This document shows, in pieces, positions 52,997-61,510 of a DNA stretch of 64,000 nucleotides. The notes under the pieces are model-generated. The model was not told where the DNA came from. It ran no database searches and worked only from the letters and a program-made list of their open reading frames with translations. The position numbers were made by a program, and so were the translations under genes. This stretch comes from Pseudonocardia sp. HH130629-09 (GTDB lineage Bacteria > Actinomycetota > Actinomycetes > Mycobacteriales > Pseudonocardiaceae), in NCBI RefSeq assembly GCF_001294645.1, contig NZ_CP011868.1:5642001-5706000 (forward strand). The letters run 5' to 3'. The number at the start of each line of letters is the position of its first letter. Within the stretch, counting starts at the first letter, position 1.

Positions 52997-54370
52997 TACT
53001 CCAGCCGCACTTCGTGATGTGGGTCTGCGCTAGGCTTTGATCTTGTGCAGGTGGAGGAGGACCTAGAGGCGTGGGCCGGCGGCCTGGACGGGTTGTTCGG
53101 GCTGGTGGCGGGGCGGTTCTTCCGGACGGAGCCGCGGCGTCGGGCGCGGGCGTATGTGCGTGGATTGTTGGCGCCGTTGGCCGGGAAGAACGGGTGGACG
53201 CTGGCCGAGGTCGCCGGTGACACGACGCCGGACGGGATGCAGCGGCTGCTCAACTCGGCGGCTTGGGACGCCGACGGGATGCGCGATGACCTGCGGGACT
53301 ACGTCACAGAACACCTCGGCGAGCCCGGCGGGGTGCTGATCGTCGACGAGACCGGGTTCCTGAAGAAGGGGGCCAAGTCGGCCGGGGTGCAGCGCCAGTA
53401 CTCCGGCACTGCGGGCCGGGTGGAGAACTGCCAGCTCGGGGTGTTCTGCGCCTATGCCAGCGGCAGGGGCCGCACGTTGATCGATCGTGAGCTTTACCTG
53501 CCCAGGTCGTGGACCGGTGATCGGGAACGTTGCCGGGCTGCGGCGGTGCCCGACGAGGTCGAGTTCGCCACCAAGACCGTGCTGGCCAAGCAGATGCTCG
53601 GCCGGGCCCTCGACGCTGGTGTCCCGGCGTCGTGGGTGGCTGCGGACGAGGCCTACGGTCAGGACTACAAGTTCCGCTCCTGGTGCGAGAAGCGCCGGAT
53701 CGGCTACGTCGTCGCCGTGCCCCGCAGTCAGTCGATCCCGCTCTCGCTCGAGGCTGACATCGCCGGGCTGGCCGGGTCACGACGCGCCGACGACCTGGTC
53801 GCTCGCGCGCCGGAGCAGGCGTGGAAGCGCCGCTCGGCGGGGGACGGGGCGAAGGGTGAGCGGCTCTACGACTGGGCCGTGGCCAGCCTGTCTCCGCCAC
53901 CGGAGGCGCCCGCCGGGTGGGGGCGCTGGCTGCTGGTGCGCCGTCAGATCCTCACCGACACCCAGATCGCCGCCGGTGACGAGCCGGAGTTGGCCTACTA
54001 CCTGTGCGCAGGCCCGCCCGGCACCAGTGACGACGACCTCATCCGGGTCGCCGGCGCCCGGTGGGCGATCGAGGAGTGCTTCCAGACCGCGAAGAACGAG
54101 GTCGGGCTCGACCAGTACCAGGTGCGGCGTTACGACGCCTGGTACCGCCACATCACCCTGGCCATGCTCGCCCACGCCTACCTCTCGGTCACCGCGGCGA
54201 TCGCCCCAAAAGACCTGGCAGCGGGCTCATCCCGCTCACCCTCGCCGAGATCCGACGTCTCCTGGCATCTCTGATCCACATCCCCGCCCGCACCGTGGGC
54301 TGGGCCTGGTCGACCTGGCGTCGCCGTCACCAACACCGAGCCCGCGAAAGCCACTACCGACGACGAAGAC
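52997..54370 (+). mobile_element. IS701-family insertion sequence, right end missing
   Basis: Inserted into ppdK after CTAG (52993-52996), which fits the 4-bp YTAR target site known for IS701. The transposase gene covers most of it. A right terminal repeat complementary to the left end (TACTCCAGCCGCAC) is not visible, and the IS256 element begins at the last transposase codons. The right end and the rest of ppdK were therefore deleted or moved. Confidence 0.75.
53045..54274 (+). CDS. IS701-family transposase, frameshifted near the C-terminus
   Basis: DDE transposase of the IS701 family: DETGFLKKGAKSAGVQRQYSG (first Asp), VAADEAYGQD (second Asp) and RWAIEECFQTAKNEVGLDQYQVR (Glu region) are present. 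After about residue 394 (IAPKDLAAG) the conserved tail continues in another frame (LIPLTLAEIRRLLASLI, RTVGWAWSTWRRRHQHRA) to about 54362, so one base is missing near 54226. The last 15 residues of the reading frame are aberrant. GTG 53045 is the likely start. Confidence 0.88.
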   Translation: MQVEEDLEAWAGGLDGLFGLVAGRFFRTEPRRRARAYVRGLLAPLAGKNGWTLAEVAGDTTPDGMQRLLNSAAWDADGMRDDLRDYVTEHLGEPGGVLIVDETGFLKKGAKSAGVQRQYSGTAGRVENCQLGVFCAYASGRGRTLIDRELYLPRSWTGDRERCRAAAVPDEVEFATKTVLAKQMLGRALDAGVPASWVAADEAYGQDYKFRSWCEKRRIGYVVAVPRSQSIPLSLEADIAGLAGSRRADDLVARAPEQAWKRRSAGDGAKGERLYDWAVASLSPPPEAPAGWGRWLLVRRQILTDTQIAAGDEPELAYYLCAGPPGTSDDDLIRVAGARWAIEECFQTAKNEVGLDQYQVRRYDAWYRHITLAMLAHAYLSVTAAIAPKDLAAGSSRSPSPRSDVSWHL

Positions 54371-55775
54371 GGGCCTGTCTCGTGATCGGTGTTTCGGCGT
54401 CGTTGCTCAGTAGGTCTCGGCTCCCGGCCAGCGGTCACCGAACGTGATGGCGAACGCGTTGATCACGGGCTTCCAACGCATCGTCCACCTCGTGCGGCCC
54501 GTCCCGGTCGGGTCCAGGCTGCGAGTCACAAGATACAAGCATTTCATCGCAGCCTGCTCAGTGGGGAAATGACCACGCGCCCGCACCGCGCGCCGGTAGC
54601 GGGCGTTAAGCGATTCGATCGCATTCGTAGAGCAGATCACCCTTCGAATCTCGACGTCGTAGTCCAAGAACGGCACGAACTCTTCCCACGCGTTGCGCCA
54701 TAGCCGGATCATCGCCGCGTACTTACGGCCCCATTTCTCGTCGAGCTCATCCATAGCGATAAGTGCTGCATTCGGGTTGGGCGCGGCATAGATTGGTTTG
54801 ATGTCGCGCTTCACCGCGTCCCAGTCCTGTCGACCCACCAGCCGGAAAGTGTTTCGGATCAGGTGCACGACGCAGGTTTGGACAATGGTTTGCGGCCACA
54901 CGTTGGCCACGACCTCCGGGAGTCCTTTGAGGCCGTCGCAGACCAGGAACAGCACGTCACGCACGCCGCGGTTCTTCAGGTCGACCAGCACGCTCATCCA
55001 GAACTTCGCGCCCTCACTGCCGACGCCCATCCACAGCCCCAGCACGTCCTTGCAGCCGTCCACGGTGACGCCGATGGCTGCGTAGACCGGCCGGTTGGCG
55101 ACCTGCCCGTCCCGGACCTTGACGTGGACAGCGTCGATGAACACCGCGGCGTACACCGAATCCAACGGCCGACCAACCCAGTCATTCATCTCGGCGACGA
55201 CCTTGTCGGTGATCCGCGAGACCGTCTCCTTCGATACTGACGCCCCATAGATGTCAGCGAAATGTGCGGAAACCTCCCCGGTCGTCATCCCTTTCGCATA
55301 CAGCGACAGTACGACCTCGTCGACATCTGTGAGGCGCCGCTGACGCTTCTTCACGATCTGCGGCTCGAAAGTGCTGGCCCTGTCTCTCGGAACGTCGATC
55401 TCCACGTCACCCGCGGCATCCGAGAGAACCGTCTTCGAGCGGGACCCGTTCCGCACGTTGGTGGATTCCCGGCCGGGGTCGGCCCGGTTCTTGTCGTGCC
55501 CGAGGTGCTCGGTCATCTCCTCGTTCAGCGCCGTTTCCAGAACATTCTTGGTAAAGAGCTTCAACAGGCCGTCCGGGCCGGTCAACGCCAGCCCGCGCGC
55601 CTTCGCCTCGGCCACCATCGCCGCCGCAGCGGCCCGCTCCGCCGACGCCTGCCGAGCAGGCTTCGGGTCACCCTCGCTTGGATCCACAAGGTCCGATGTC
55701 ATCACTGTCCGTGCCCATCTCGCCGGACCTCAGCCCGGCGTGTCGGGCCGAAAACACCGATCTTGAAACAGTCCC
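54371..55775 (-). mobile_element. IS256-family insertion sequence
   Basis: About 1.4 kb bounded by imperfect inverted repeats. The left end GGGCCTGTCTCGTGATCGGT (54371 onward) matches the reverse complement of the right end GGGACTGTTTCAAGATCGGT (ending 55775), and the match continues through GTTTCGGC / GTTTTCGGC. It lies against the C-terminus of the IS701 transposase. No convincing 8-bp target duplication is seen. Confidence 0.85.
54407..55705 (-). CDS. IS256-family transposase
   Basis: 432-residue mutator-type DDE transposase. Seen: LTGPDGLLKLFTKNVLETAL, EEMTEHLGHDKN, IDVPRDRASTFEP, VFIDAVHVKVRDGQVANRP (first Asp), VCDGLKGLPEVV (second Asp) and STNAIESLNARYRRAVRARGHFP (Glu). Full length with no frame damage, so the element may still be active. 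Confidence 0.95.
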   Translation of the reverse strand: MMTSDLVDPSEGDPKPARQASAERAAAAAMVAEAKARGLALTGPDGLLKLFTKNVLETALNEEMTEHLGHDKNRADPGRESTNVRNGSRSKTVLSDAAGDVEIDVPRDRASTFEPQIVKKRQRRLTDVDEVVLSLYAKGMTTGEVSAHFADIYGASVSKETVSRITDKVVAEMNDWVGRPLDSVYAAVFIDAVHVKVRDGQVANRPVYAAIGVTVDGCKDVLGLWMGVGSEGAKFWMSVLVDLKNRGVRDVLFLVCDGLKGLPEVVANVWPQTIVQTCVVHLIRNTFRLVGRQDWDAVKRDIKPIYAAPNPNAALIAMDELDEKWGRKYAAMIRLWRNAWEEFVPFLDYDVEIRRVICSTNAIESLNARYRRAVRARGHFPTEQAAMKCLYLVTRSLDPTGTGRTRWTMRWKPVINAFAITFGDRWPGAETY

Positions 55776-55832
55776 GCCGCGCCGGTCAACCCACCCATGG
55801 GCCTGCTTGCCTCGCTTGTCGGGGGTCACAGT

Positions 55833-55905
55833 GAGCCTTTTTCAACCTGACCAGCGAGCTTCTGCGTCAGGAGATCGCGAAGGTTGCAGCGCAACTGCTC
55901 TGACC
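55833..55905 (-). mobile_element. Fragment of the 165-bp MITE-like element
   Basis: 73 bp that match, in reverse orientation, the right-hand part of the intact copies at 57757 and 61871, starting with the terminal GAGCCTTTTTCAACCTGACC. The match stops exactly at the end of the IS1380 element, so the copy was broken there. Confidence 0.8.
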
Positions 55906-57645
55906 CGAATCCGCGAGTAGCGCTGGTGTCCGGACTGGGGAGATGGCGATAGGTGCCCGCTGACCTGCGATGATCGTGTTTGCGACGACACGACATTGCG
56001 GGTTGAGAGGACACCTATCAGGTGCGAACAGTACGCAAGCGACGCCCGCGGTGTGCGCGGGTGCGTCTCGGCGCGCCGGACGCGGCGCTGACCAGGTTCT
56101 CCGGGCTGGCCGCGGTGACCGAACTGATCGACCGGCTCGGGATCATCGACAAGCTCGACGCCGCGGTCGGGCCCATCAAGGACCGCGACCGCGGGTGCAG
56201 CGCCGGGCAGATGCTGGTCGGCATGTCGGCGGCGCAGCTGTGCGGGGAGGACTTCCTGGTCGGGCTGGACCGGCACCGCGCCGACACCGCCGGGCAGGCA
56301 CTCACGCCGGTGCCGGGGTTGGCGTCCACGACCGCCGCCGGGCTCGCGCGCAAGTTCATCGAGGGGCAGTGGGCGGCGGTGGAGACCGGGCTCGGTGACG
56401 TGCACACCACCGCGCTGGACCTGCTCGCCCAGGTCGACCCGGACCGGGCCGAGCAGCTGACGGCGGACGTGACGATCGATCTGGACACCACCGATGTCGA
56501 GGTTTACGGCCGGCTCAAGCAGGGCGTGGCGTTCAACCACCAAGGCCAGCGGGTCGCCCGCCCGCACGTCGCGACCTGGGCCGACACCGCGGTGGTGCTG
56601 GCCGCTGACCTCGGTTCGGGCCGGGATGACCCCCGCGCCACCAGCGCCGAGCTGTTCTACCGGGCGCTGGCCGCGCTCCCCGCGCAGGCGCGGGCGGGGC
56701 GAGTCCGCGTGCGTGCGGACGCGGGCTACTTCGCCGGGCAGCTCGCCCGCGCAGCCCTGTTCGTCGGCGTGGAGTTCGCCATCGGCGCCCGACGCATCGC
56801 GCCGCTGTGGCGCATCCTCGACGGCGTCGCGGCCGACGGGTGGACCGACGCGATCGACATGACCGGCGCGCAGGTCGCGGTGGCCGACTATTGCCCGAAC
56901 TGGTGGCCCGCAGCGACCCAGCTGCTGATCCGTCGGGTCCGGCTCGACCTGGACCACGGCCAGGTCTCCGGTGACCCGCGAGCGCGGCGCCGACGCACCC
57001 TGCACCCCGCCCAGCGGGCGCTCCCGCTCGACGACCTCGCTACGGTGGCCAAGGTCGACGGGGTGTTCGCCTACTCGTTCATCGTGACCAACCTCGACGT
57101 CTCCACACCTGCCGCAGCCGCGCAGGCCGAGTACTGGTACCGCCACCGCACGAAGGTGGAGAACCTGTTCCGCGACACCAAGCACGGCGCCGCGCTGCGC
57201 CACCTCCCCTCCGGACACCTCGCGGTGAACCGAGCCTGGATGTGGGGCGCACTCCTGGCCGCCACCACCAGCGGGTGGCTGCACCACCTCACCGCCCGCA
57301 CCCGCGACGGGCGCCTGGTCGGGCACGGCGTCCGCGGCGGCCAGGCCATGATCGCCACCCTGCGCCGGCGGCTGATCACCATCCCCGCCCGCCTCGTGCG
57401 CCACGCCCGCGGCCTCACCCTGCGCCTACCACCCGGCGAGCACCTACTCGCCGAGGTCCTCGCCCGCGTCCGCGCCCTGCCCGCTCCGTCCTGACCCGGC
57501 CGCACCGGCCCCGACCAGCACAGGAACCCGCCACCCGAGGCGACACTCGGGCCGCCCGCTTGCCCACCACCCAACTCCCGACCCAAGCAACATCAACTTT
57601 GGCCGACCAAGATCAGCTCATAGCCTACTCGCGGATTCGGGTCAG
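55900..57645 (+). mobile_element. IS1380-family insertion sequence
   Basis: Terminal inverted repeats of 21 bp, CTGACCCGAATCCGCGAGTAG at 55900-55920 and its complement ending at 57645. It encloses one full-length transposase gene. It abuts the MITE fragment on the left; the first bases of the repeat are shared with it. No direct target duplication is seen. On the right, AAGGCTCA (57646-57653) matches the end of the MITE. Confidence 0.85.
56022..57494 (+). CDS. IS1380-family transposase
   Basis: 490-residue DDE transposase of the IS1380 family. Seen: LTRFSGLAAVTELIDRLG, DVTIDLDTTDVEVYG (first Asp), RVRVRADAGYFAGQLARA (second Asp), then VAVADYCPNWW, and EYWYRHRTKVENLFRDTKHGAALRHLP carrying the Glu. 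Start GTG 56022, with no internal damage. Confidence 0.94.
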   Translation: MRTVRKRRPRCARVRLGAPDAALTRFSGLAAVTELIDRLGIIDKLDAAVGPIKDRDRGCSAGQMLVGMSAAQLCGEDFLVGLDRHRADTAGQALTPVPGLASTTAAGLARKFIEGQWAAVETGLGDVHTTALDLLAQVDPDRAEQLTADVTIDLDTTDVEVYGRLKQGVAFNHQGQRVARPHVATWADTAVVLAADLGSGRDDPRATSAELFYRALAALPAQARAGRVRVRADAGYFAGQLARAALFVGVEFAIGARRIAPLWRILDGVAADGWTDAIDMTGAQVAVADYCPNWWPAATQLLIRRVRLDLDHGQVSGDPRARRRRTLHPAQRALPLDDLATVAKVDGVFAYSFIVTNLDVSTPAAAAQAEYWYRHRTKVENLFRDTKHGAALRHLPSGHLAVNRAWMWGALLAATTSGWLHHLTARTRDGRLVGHGVRGGQAMIATLRRRLITIPARLVRHARGLTLRLPPGEHLLAEVLARVRALPAPS

Positions 57646-57756
57646 AAGGCTCACGAACCGCCGGCCGGTGCTGAACGCGTGCTCCATACCGCTGGCGACT
57701 CCTGGCATTGCCGAAATAGTGTCCTGTCGGCGGGACAGTCGTCGTCGACAGCCATT

Positions 57757-57921
57757 GAGCCTTTTTCAACCTGCCGTTCCGGCAGCTCAGGGGCCTGGTT
57801 GTGTGGGTGCAGACGCCGAGCTAGCGAGCCGGTGACCTGTGCAGCTGTGGTCAGAGCAGTTGCGCTGCAACCTTCGCGATCTCCTGACGCAGAAGCTCGC
57901 TGGTCAGGTTGAAAAAGGCTC
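57757..57921 (+). mobile_element. 165-bp MITE-like element, copy 1 (intact)
   Basis: Non-coding element with 17-bp terminal inverted repeats (GAGCCTTTTTCAACCTG) and a 3-bp target duplication ATT (57754-57756, 57922-57924). A subterminal hairpin CTGCCG-TTC-CGGCAG lies near the left end. The sequence appears identical over 165 bp to the copy at 61871. No transposase with matching ends is in the window, so it moves, if at all, using one encoded elsewhere. Confidence 0.9.
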
Positions 57922-58060
57922 ATTGACATACCGGATGGCAAGGGCGGAGCGGCCGGGTGGACGGCAAAGGCGGAACTCCCTGAGCGAGCTGGCCCCCGCA
58001 CTCGAAAACACGCGAGTATCCGCGCAGACGACTGGCGATAAATCCGCTGGAGGAACCTGA

Positions 58061-59419
58061 ATGTGCACCTGCAAAAGCGACGTATACGACGTGGTCGGAA
58101 TCGGATTCGGCCCGTCCAACCTGTCACTCGCGATCGCACTCGGCGAGCATCAGGGAAATCGGGCGGGCCACCCGGTCAAGGCGGCGTTCTTCGAGCGCCA
58201 GCAGTCGTTCGGGTGGCACCGCAACATGCTGCTGCCCGAGACAACAATGCAGATCTCCTTCATGAAAGACCTGGTGACGTTCCGCAACCCGCGTTCACGG
58301 TTCAGCTTCGTCAACTATCTGCACGAGTCGGGACGCCTCACACAGTTCTGTAACAATCAGGACTTCTTTCCGACCCGGCAGGAGTTTCATCGGTATCTCG
58401 AGTGGGTCGGATCGAGCTTCGACGATCAGGTCTCCTACGATTCCGAGGTGCTGGGCGTCACCCTCGCACCTGAACCGTGTGAGTGCGCCCAGCTCTACCT
58501 GAAGCTGGAGATCAGCAACGGCGCTATCGGCGCCACAGAGATAGTGAACGCACGAAACATCTCGATATCCACGGGACTGGTCCCAAAGGTACCGGACAAC
58601 GTCCCGACTGGCGACCGAATTTGGCACAGCTCACAGTTCCTGGAAAAGCTCCGGGACGTCGACCCAGCCGATCTGCGCAACGTGGCCGTCGTCGGAGGCG
58701 GGCAGAGCGCTGCGGAAATTGCGCGTTACCTGCACGCCACGCTCCCAGAAGCGCAGATCTACGCGATCGTCCCGTCCTACGGCTACTCCGTCGCCGACGA
58801 CACACCGTTTGCAAACCAGGTCTTCGACCCGGAGGCCGTCGACGACTACTACTTCGGAAGCGACGAGACCCGCGACGCGTTTTGGCGCTACCACCGCAAC
58901 ACGAACTACTCCGTCGTGGACGACGACATCATCCGGGACCTGCACCGCGCCTCGTACGCTGAGCAGGTGACAGGGGAGCGGCGCCTGCACTTTCTCAACC
59001 TGACCCGGGTCCGTGCGGTCACCCGCAACGGTGCGACCAACCGGGTCTCACTGCACTCGCTGATCGATCGGGAGACGCGCGAGCTCGACATCGACGCGCT
59101 CGTGCTCGCGACCGGCTACACCGAGATGACGCCGACCGGGCTCATCGGCGACGTGGACCACTTCTGCCACCGCGACCCCGAGGGTCGGTACCGGATCGAA
59201 CGCGACTACCGGCTGATGACCGACCCGGAGTTTCCCTGCGGTATCTATCTGCAGGGAGGCACGGAGCACACGCACGGCCTGACGTCGTCGCTACTGTCCA
59301 ACGTTGCTGTCCGCGGCGGCGAAATCGCCGACTCGGTCATCACACGCACCCGCGCAGACGCGCCCACCATGCAGCGCTCCACCCGACGGATCGAGCAGGC
59401 GTGGGAGCGCGCCGGCTGA
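58061..59419 (+). CDS. Lysine/ornithine N-monooxygenase family flavoprotein
   Basis: 452-residue FAD- and NADPH-dependent N-hydroxylase of the SidA/PvdA/IucD family, which hydroxylates the side-chain amine of lysine, ornithine or related amines for siderophores and N-N-bonded natural products. FAD motif VVGIGFGPSNLSLAIAL, NADPH motif VAVVGGGQSAAEIARY, and the C-terminal ATGYTE motif are intact; MQISFMKDLVTFRNP matches the substrate pocket region. ATG 58061 follows CTGGAGG. The second codon Cys and the MCTCKSDVYDVVG start are typical. No NRPS or NIS synthetase is in the window. Base composition is lower in GC than the core genes. A strong terminator follows. Confidence 0.93.
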   Translation: MCTCKSDVYDVVGIGFGPSNLSLAIALGEHQGNRAGHPVKAAFFERQQSFGWHRNMLLPETTMQISFMKDLVTFRNPRSRFSFVNYLHESGRLTQFCNNQDFFPTRQEFHRYLEWVGSSFDDQVSYDSEVLGVTLAPEPCECAQLYLKLEISNGAIGATEIVNARNISISTGLVPKVPDNVPTGDRIWHSSQFLEKLRDVDPADLRNVAVVGGGQSAAEIARYLHATLPEAQIYAIVPSYGYSVADDTPFANQVFDPEAVDDYYFGSDETRDAFWRYHRNTNYSVVDDDIIRDLHRASYAEQVTGERRLHFLNLTRVRAVTRNGATNRVSLHSLIDRETRELDIDALVLATGYTEMTPTGLIGDVDHFCHRDPEGRYRIERDYRLMTDPEFPCGIYLQGGTEHTHGLTSSLLSNVAVRGGEIADSVITRTRADAPTMQRSTRRIEQAWERAG

Positions 59420-59445
59420 CCTGGCCTCCGCACGACCAGACGCCC

Positions 59446-59479
59446 ACGGCCCCGGGACTCCACAGAGTCCCGGGGCCGT
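59446..59479 (+). terminator. Terminator after N-monooxygenase gene
   Basis: Perfect 15-bp inverted repeat (59446-59460 with 59465-59479) with a 4-nt loop CACA, 27 nt after the stop. Confidence 0.85.
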
Positions 59480-59576
59480 TCCGCGTTACGGGGCTGTCCG
59501 GACAGCGTCGTGCATCCGGATCGCGGCTCGGCGACTGGCACGAAACCGGATCCGGACATGGGAGCGGAAGTCCGAG

Positions 59577-59622
59577 CCTCCCGGACCGGAGGTCCGGGAG
59601 GCCGGTTCCCCCGAAGGGGAAC
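59577..59622. terminator. Tandem hairpins at the end of the efflux gene
   Basis: CCTCCCGGACC/GGTCCGGGAGG (59577-59587, 59591-59601) and GTTCCCC-CGAA-GGGGAAC (59605-59611, 59616-59622, with a stable CGAA tetraloop), downstream of the minus-strand efflux gene and also positioned to back up the previous terminator. Confidence 0.65.
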
Positions 59623-59669
59623 GACCGGGAGCACGCACCCGGGGGGACGGAGCGCGAACTCCCGGGGAC

Positions 59670-61349
59670 CTACTTGTCGCCCGCGAGCGTGACCACCTGG
59701 GCGTTGTCGCCGGTCACCATGTCCTCGTTTCCGGCGCCATCGTCGACCACCGTGTTGCGGACCAGCAGGGACAGGAGACCGGCCACGACGGTGGCCCCAG
59801 CGGCCACGATGAACACGGTGTCCAGACCGTTCAGGAACGTGTCGTGCGCGGCAATGGTGACCATCTCGGCCACCCGGGCCGCCTCGGGCACACCCTGGGC
59901 GGACAGCTGCTGCTGCAGCGCCTCCTGCGTGGCCGGCTCGAAACCGAGCGCAACACCCGCCTGGATCTGCGGGTCCGAGCCCAGCTGTGCAGCCAGCGCG
60001 ACGCCCTGGGCGCCGAGCGCGTCCCGCAGCGCGTCGGGCAACCGGGCCGCGACGACTGAGGCGATGATGCTCCCGAACACTGCGATGCCGAGCGTCCCGC
60101 CGAGCTGCTGGGTGGACTGCTGGATTCCGGAGGCGACTCCTGCCTTGTCGACCGGGGCGCTCCCGATCACCACGCCAATGGCCGGAACCAACATGAACCC
60201 GGCACCGAATCCGGCGAGTAGCAGCGCGGGCGCCATCCACAGCAGCGTCGTAGAAGCGTCCAGCGTCAGGAGCCAGATCAGCGAGACCACGGTGCAGGCC
60301 GCGCCGAACAGGAGTGTCAGGCGGTTGCCCCATGCGCTCGTGGCCCAGCCGGCCATCGGTGAGGCCGCGGTGAACACCGCGGTCAATGGCAGCAGGGCCA
60401 CACCGGTCATGACCGCACTGCGGCCCTGCACGCCCTGCAGGAAGAACGTCAGGTAGAAGAGAATCGCGAAGAATGCGAGCATGGTGACAACCATCAGCAC
60501 GCAACCGACCGAGAACGACCGGTCACGGAACAGCGACAGCGGCATCATCGGATGCTTACGCCGCTTCTCGATCATGACGAACAGCGCCACCAGCGCCAGG
60601 CCCAGCACCGCGGACCCGATTGTGCTCACCGACAGCCAACCCGCGGTCTGAGCATTCGAGATGGCCCACACCACACCAAGCATCGCCGCGGTCAGGGTCA
60701 CCGCCCCCGGGATGTCGAGGGGCTCCTTGTCCTGCGGCGCGGACTCGCGCAGGACCAGGAAGCCGATCAGGATGCCGACCACGCCGAGCGGGAGGTTGAT
60801 GAAGAACACCCACTCCCAGCTGGCGTACTCGACCAGCACACCGCCGAGCATGGGTCCGCCGGCCAGCGCTGCAGCGGTCACTGCTCCGAACACTCCGAGA
60901 GCCCGTGGCAGCTTGTCCGCCGGGAACACCGCGCGCAGCAGCGCCAGACCAGCCGGCCCCAGCAGGCCCGCGAAGACCGCCTGCAGGACCCGCGCCCCGA
61001 TCAGGAACTCGACCGATCCCGCGAGCCCGCACAGCAACGAGGCCAACGAGAAGCCACCGATGCCGATCAAGAAGGCCCGTTTGCGGCCGATCCGGTCCGC
61101 CACTGTCCCGGCTGGAATCAGCAGTGCCGCGAACACCAGCAGGTAAGAGGTCGTGACCCACTGGATACCCGCGGGTGACGCATTCAGGTCGGCGGCGATC
61201 GCCGGGTTCGCCACGCTCACCACGGTGCCGTCGATCTGCACCACCATGATCCCGAGCGCGACGGCCAGGAGGCTCCACCACGCCCTCGCGGGCGTCCGTC
61301 CCCCTTCAGCCTTGTCCGGGCTCGGTGCCCGGGCCTTGTCGACAGTCAT
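59670..61349 (-). CDS. MFS efflux transporter, DHA2 (14-helix) family
   Basis: 559-residue drug:H+ antiporter of the EmrB/QacA type with about 14 hydrophobic segments. Motif A reads GTVADRIGRKRAFLIG, motif D1-like WWSLLAVALGIMVVQIDGTVVSVANPAI opens the protein, and antiporter motif C appears as LAGGPMLGGVLVEY. Such pumps export drugs or the cell's own metabolites. ATG 61349 with GAGGTGAG upstream. Divergent from the TetR gene; two 15-bp palindromes lie 37-71 bp upstream, so it is probably repressed by that regulator. Confidence 0.94.
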   Translation of the reverse strand: MTVDKARAPSPDKAEGGRTPARAWWSLLAVALGIMVVQIDGTVVSVANPAIAADLNASPAGIQWVTTSYLLVFAALLIPAGTVADRIGRKRAFLIGIGGFSLASLLCGLAGSVEFLIGARVLQAVFAGLLGPAGLALLRAVFPADKLPRALGVFGAVTAAALAGGPMLGGVLVEYASWEWVFFINLPLGVVGILIGFLVLRESAPQDKEPLDIPGAVTLTAAMLGVVWAISNAQTAGWLSVSTIGSAVLGLALVALFVMIEKRRKHPMMPLSLFRDRSFSVGCVLMVVTMLAFFAILFYLTFFLQGVQGRSAVMTGVALLPLTAVFTAASPMAGWATSAWGNRLTLLFGAACTVVSLIWLLTLDASTTLLWMAPALLLAGFGAGFMLVPAIGVVIGSAPVDKAGVASGIQQSTQQLGGTLGIAVFGSIIASVVAARLPDALRDALGAQGVALAAQLGSDPQIQAGVALGFEPATQEALQQQLSAQGVPEAARVAEMVTIAAHDTFLNGLDTVFIVAAGATVVAGLLSLLVRNTVVDDGAGNEDMVTGDNAQVVTLAGDK

Positions 61350-61385
61350 CAAACTCACCTCACGAACACTCACGCCGTCTCGGTC

Positions 61386-61420
61386 TCGCACACTGTACGA
61401 CACACTTGTACAGTGTGCGA
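61386..61420. promoter_or_regulatory. Pair of 15-bp palindromic operators before the efflux gene
   Basis: TCGCACACTGTACGA (61386-61400) and TTGTACAGTGTGCGA (61406-61420), copies of one near-palindromic 15-mer in opposite orientation, together forming a 13-bp perfect inverted repeat with a 9-bp spacer. Two more copies lie before the serine hydrolase gene. Confidence 0.8.
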
Positions 61421-61510
61421 GGGGTGGGCGCGAGTTATCTTGCACGCTGTTCGATGAGGAAGAGGGCCGTCCTCTCGCACGACGTTCGACCTGGTGACTA
61501 GACTGGGCCT

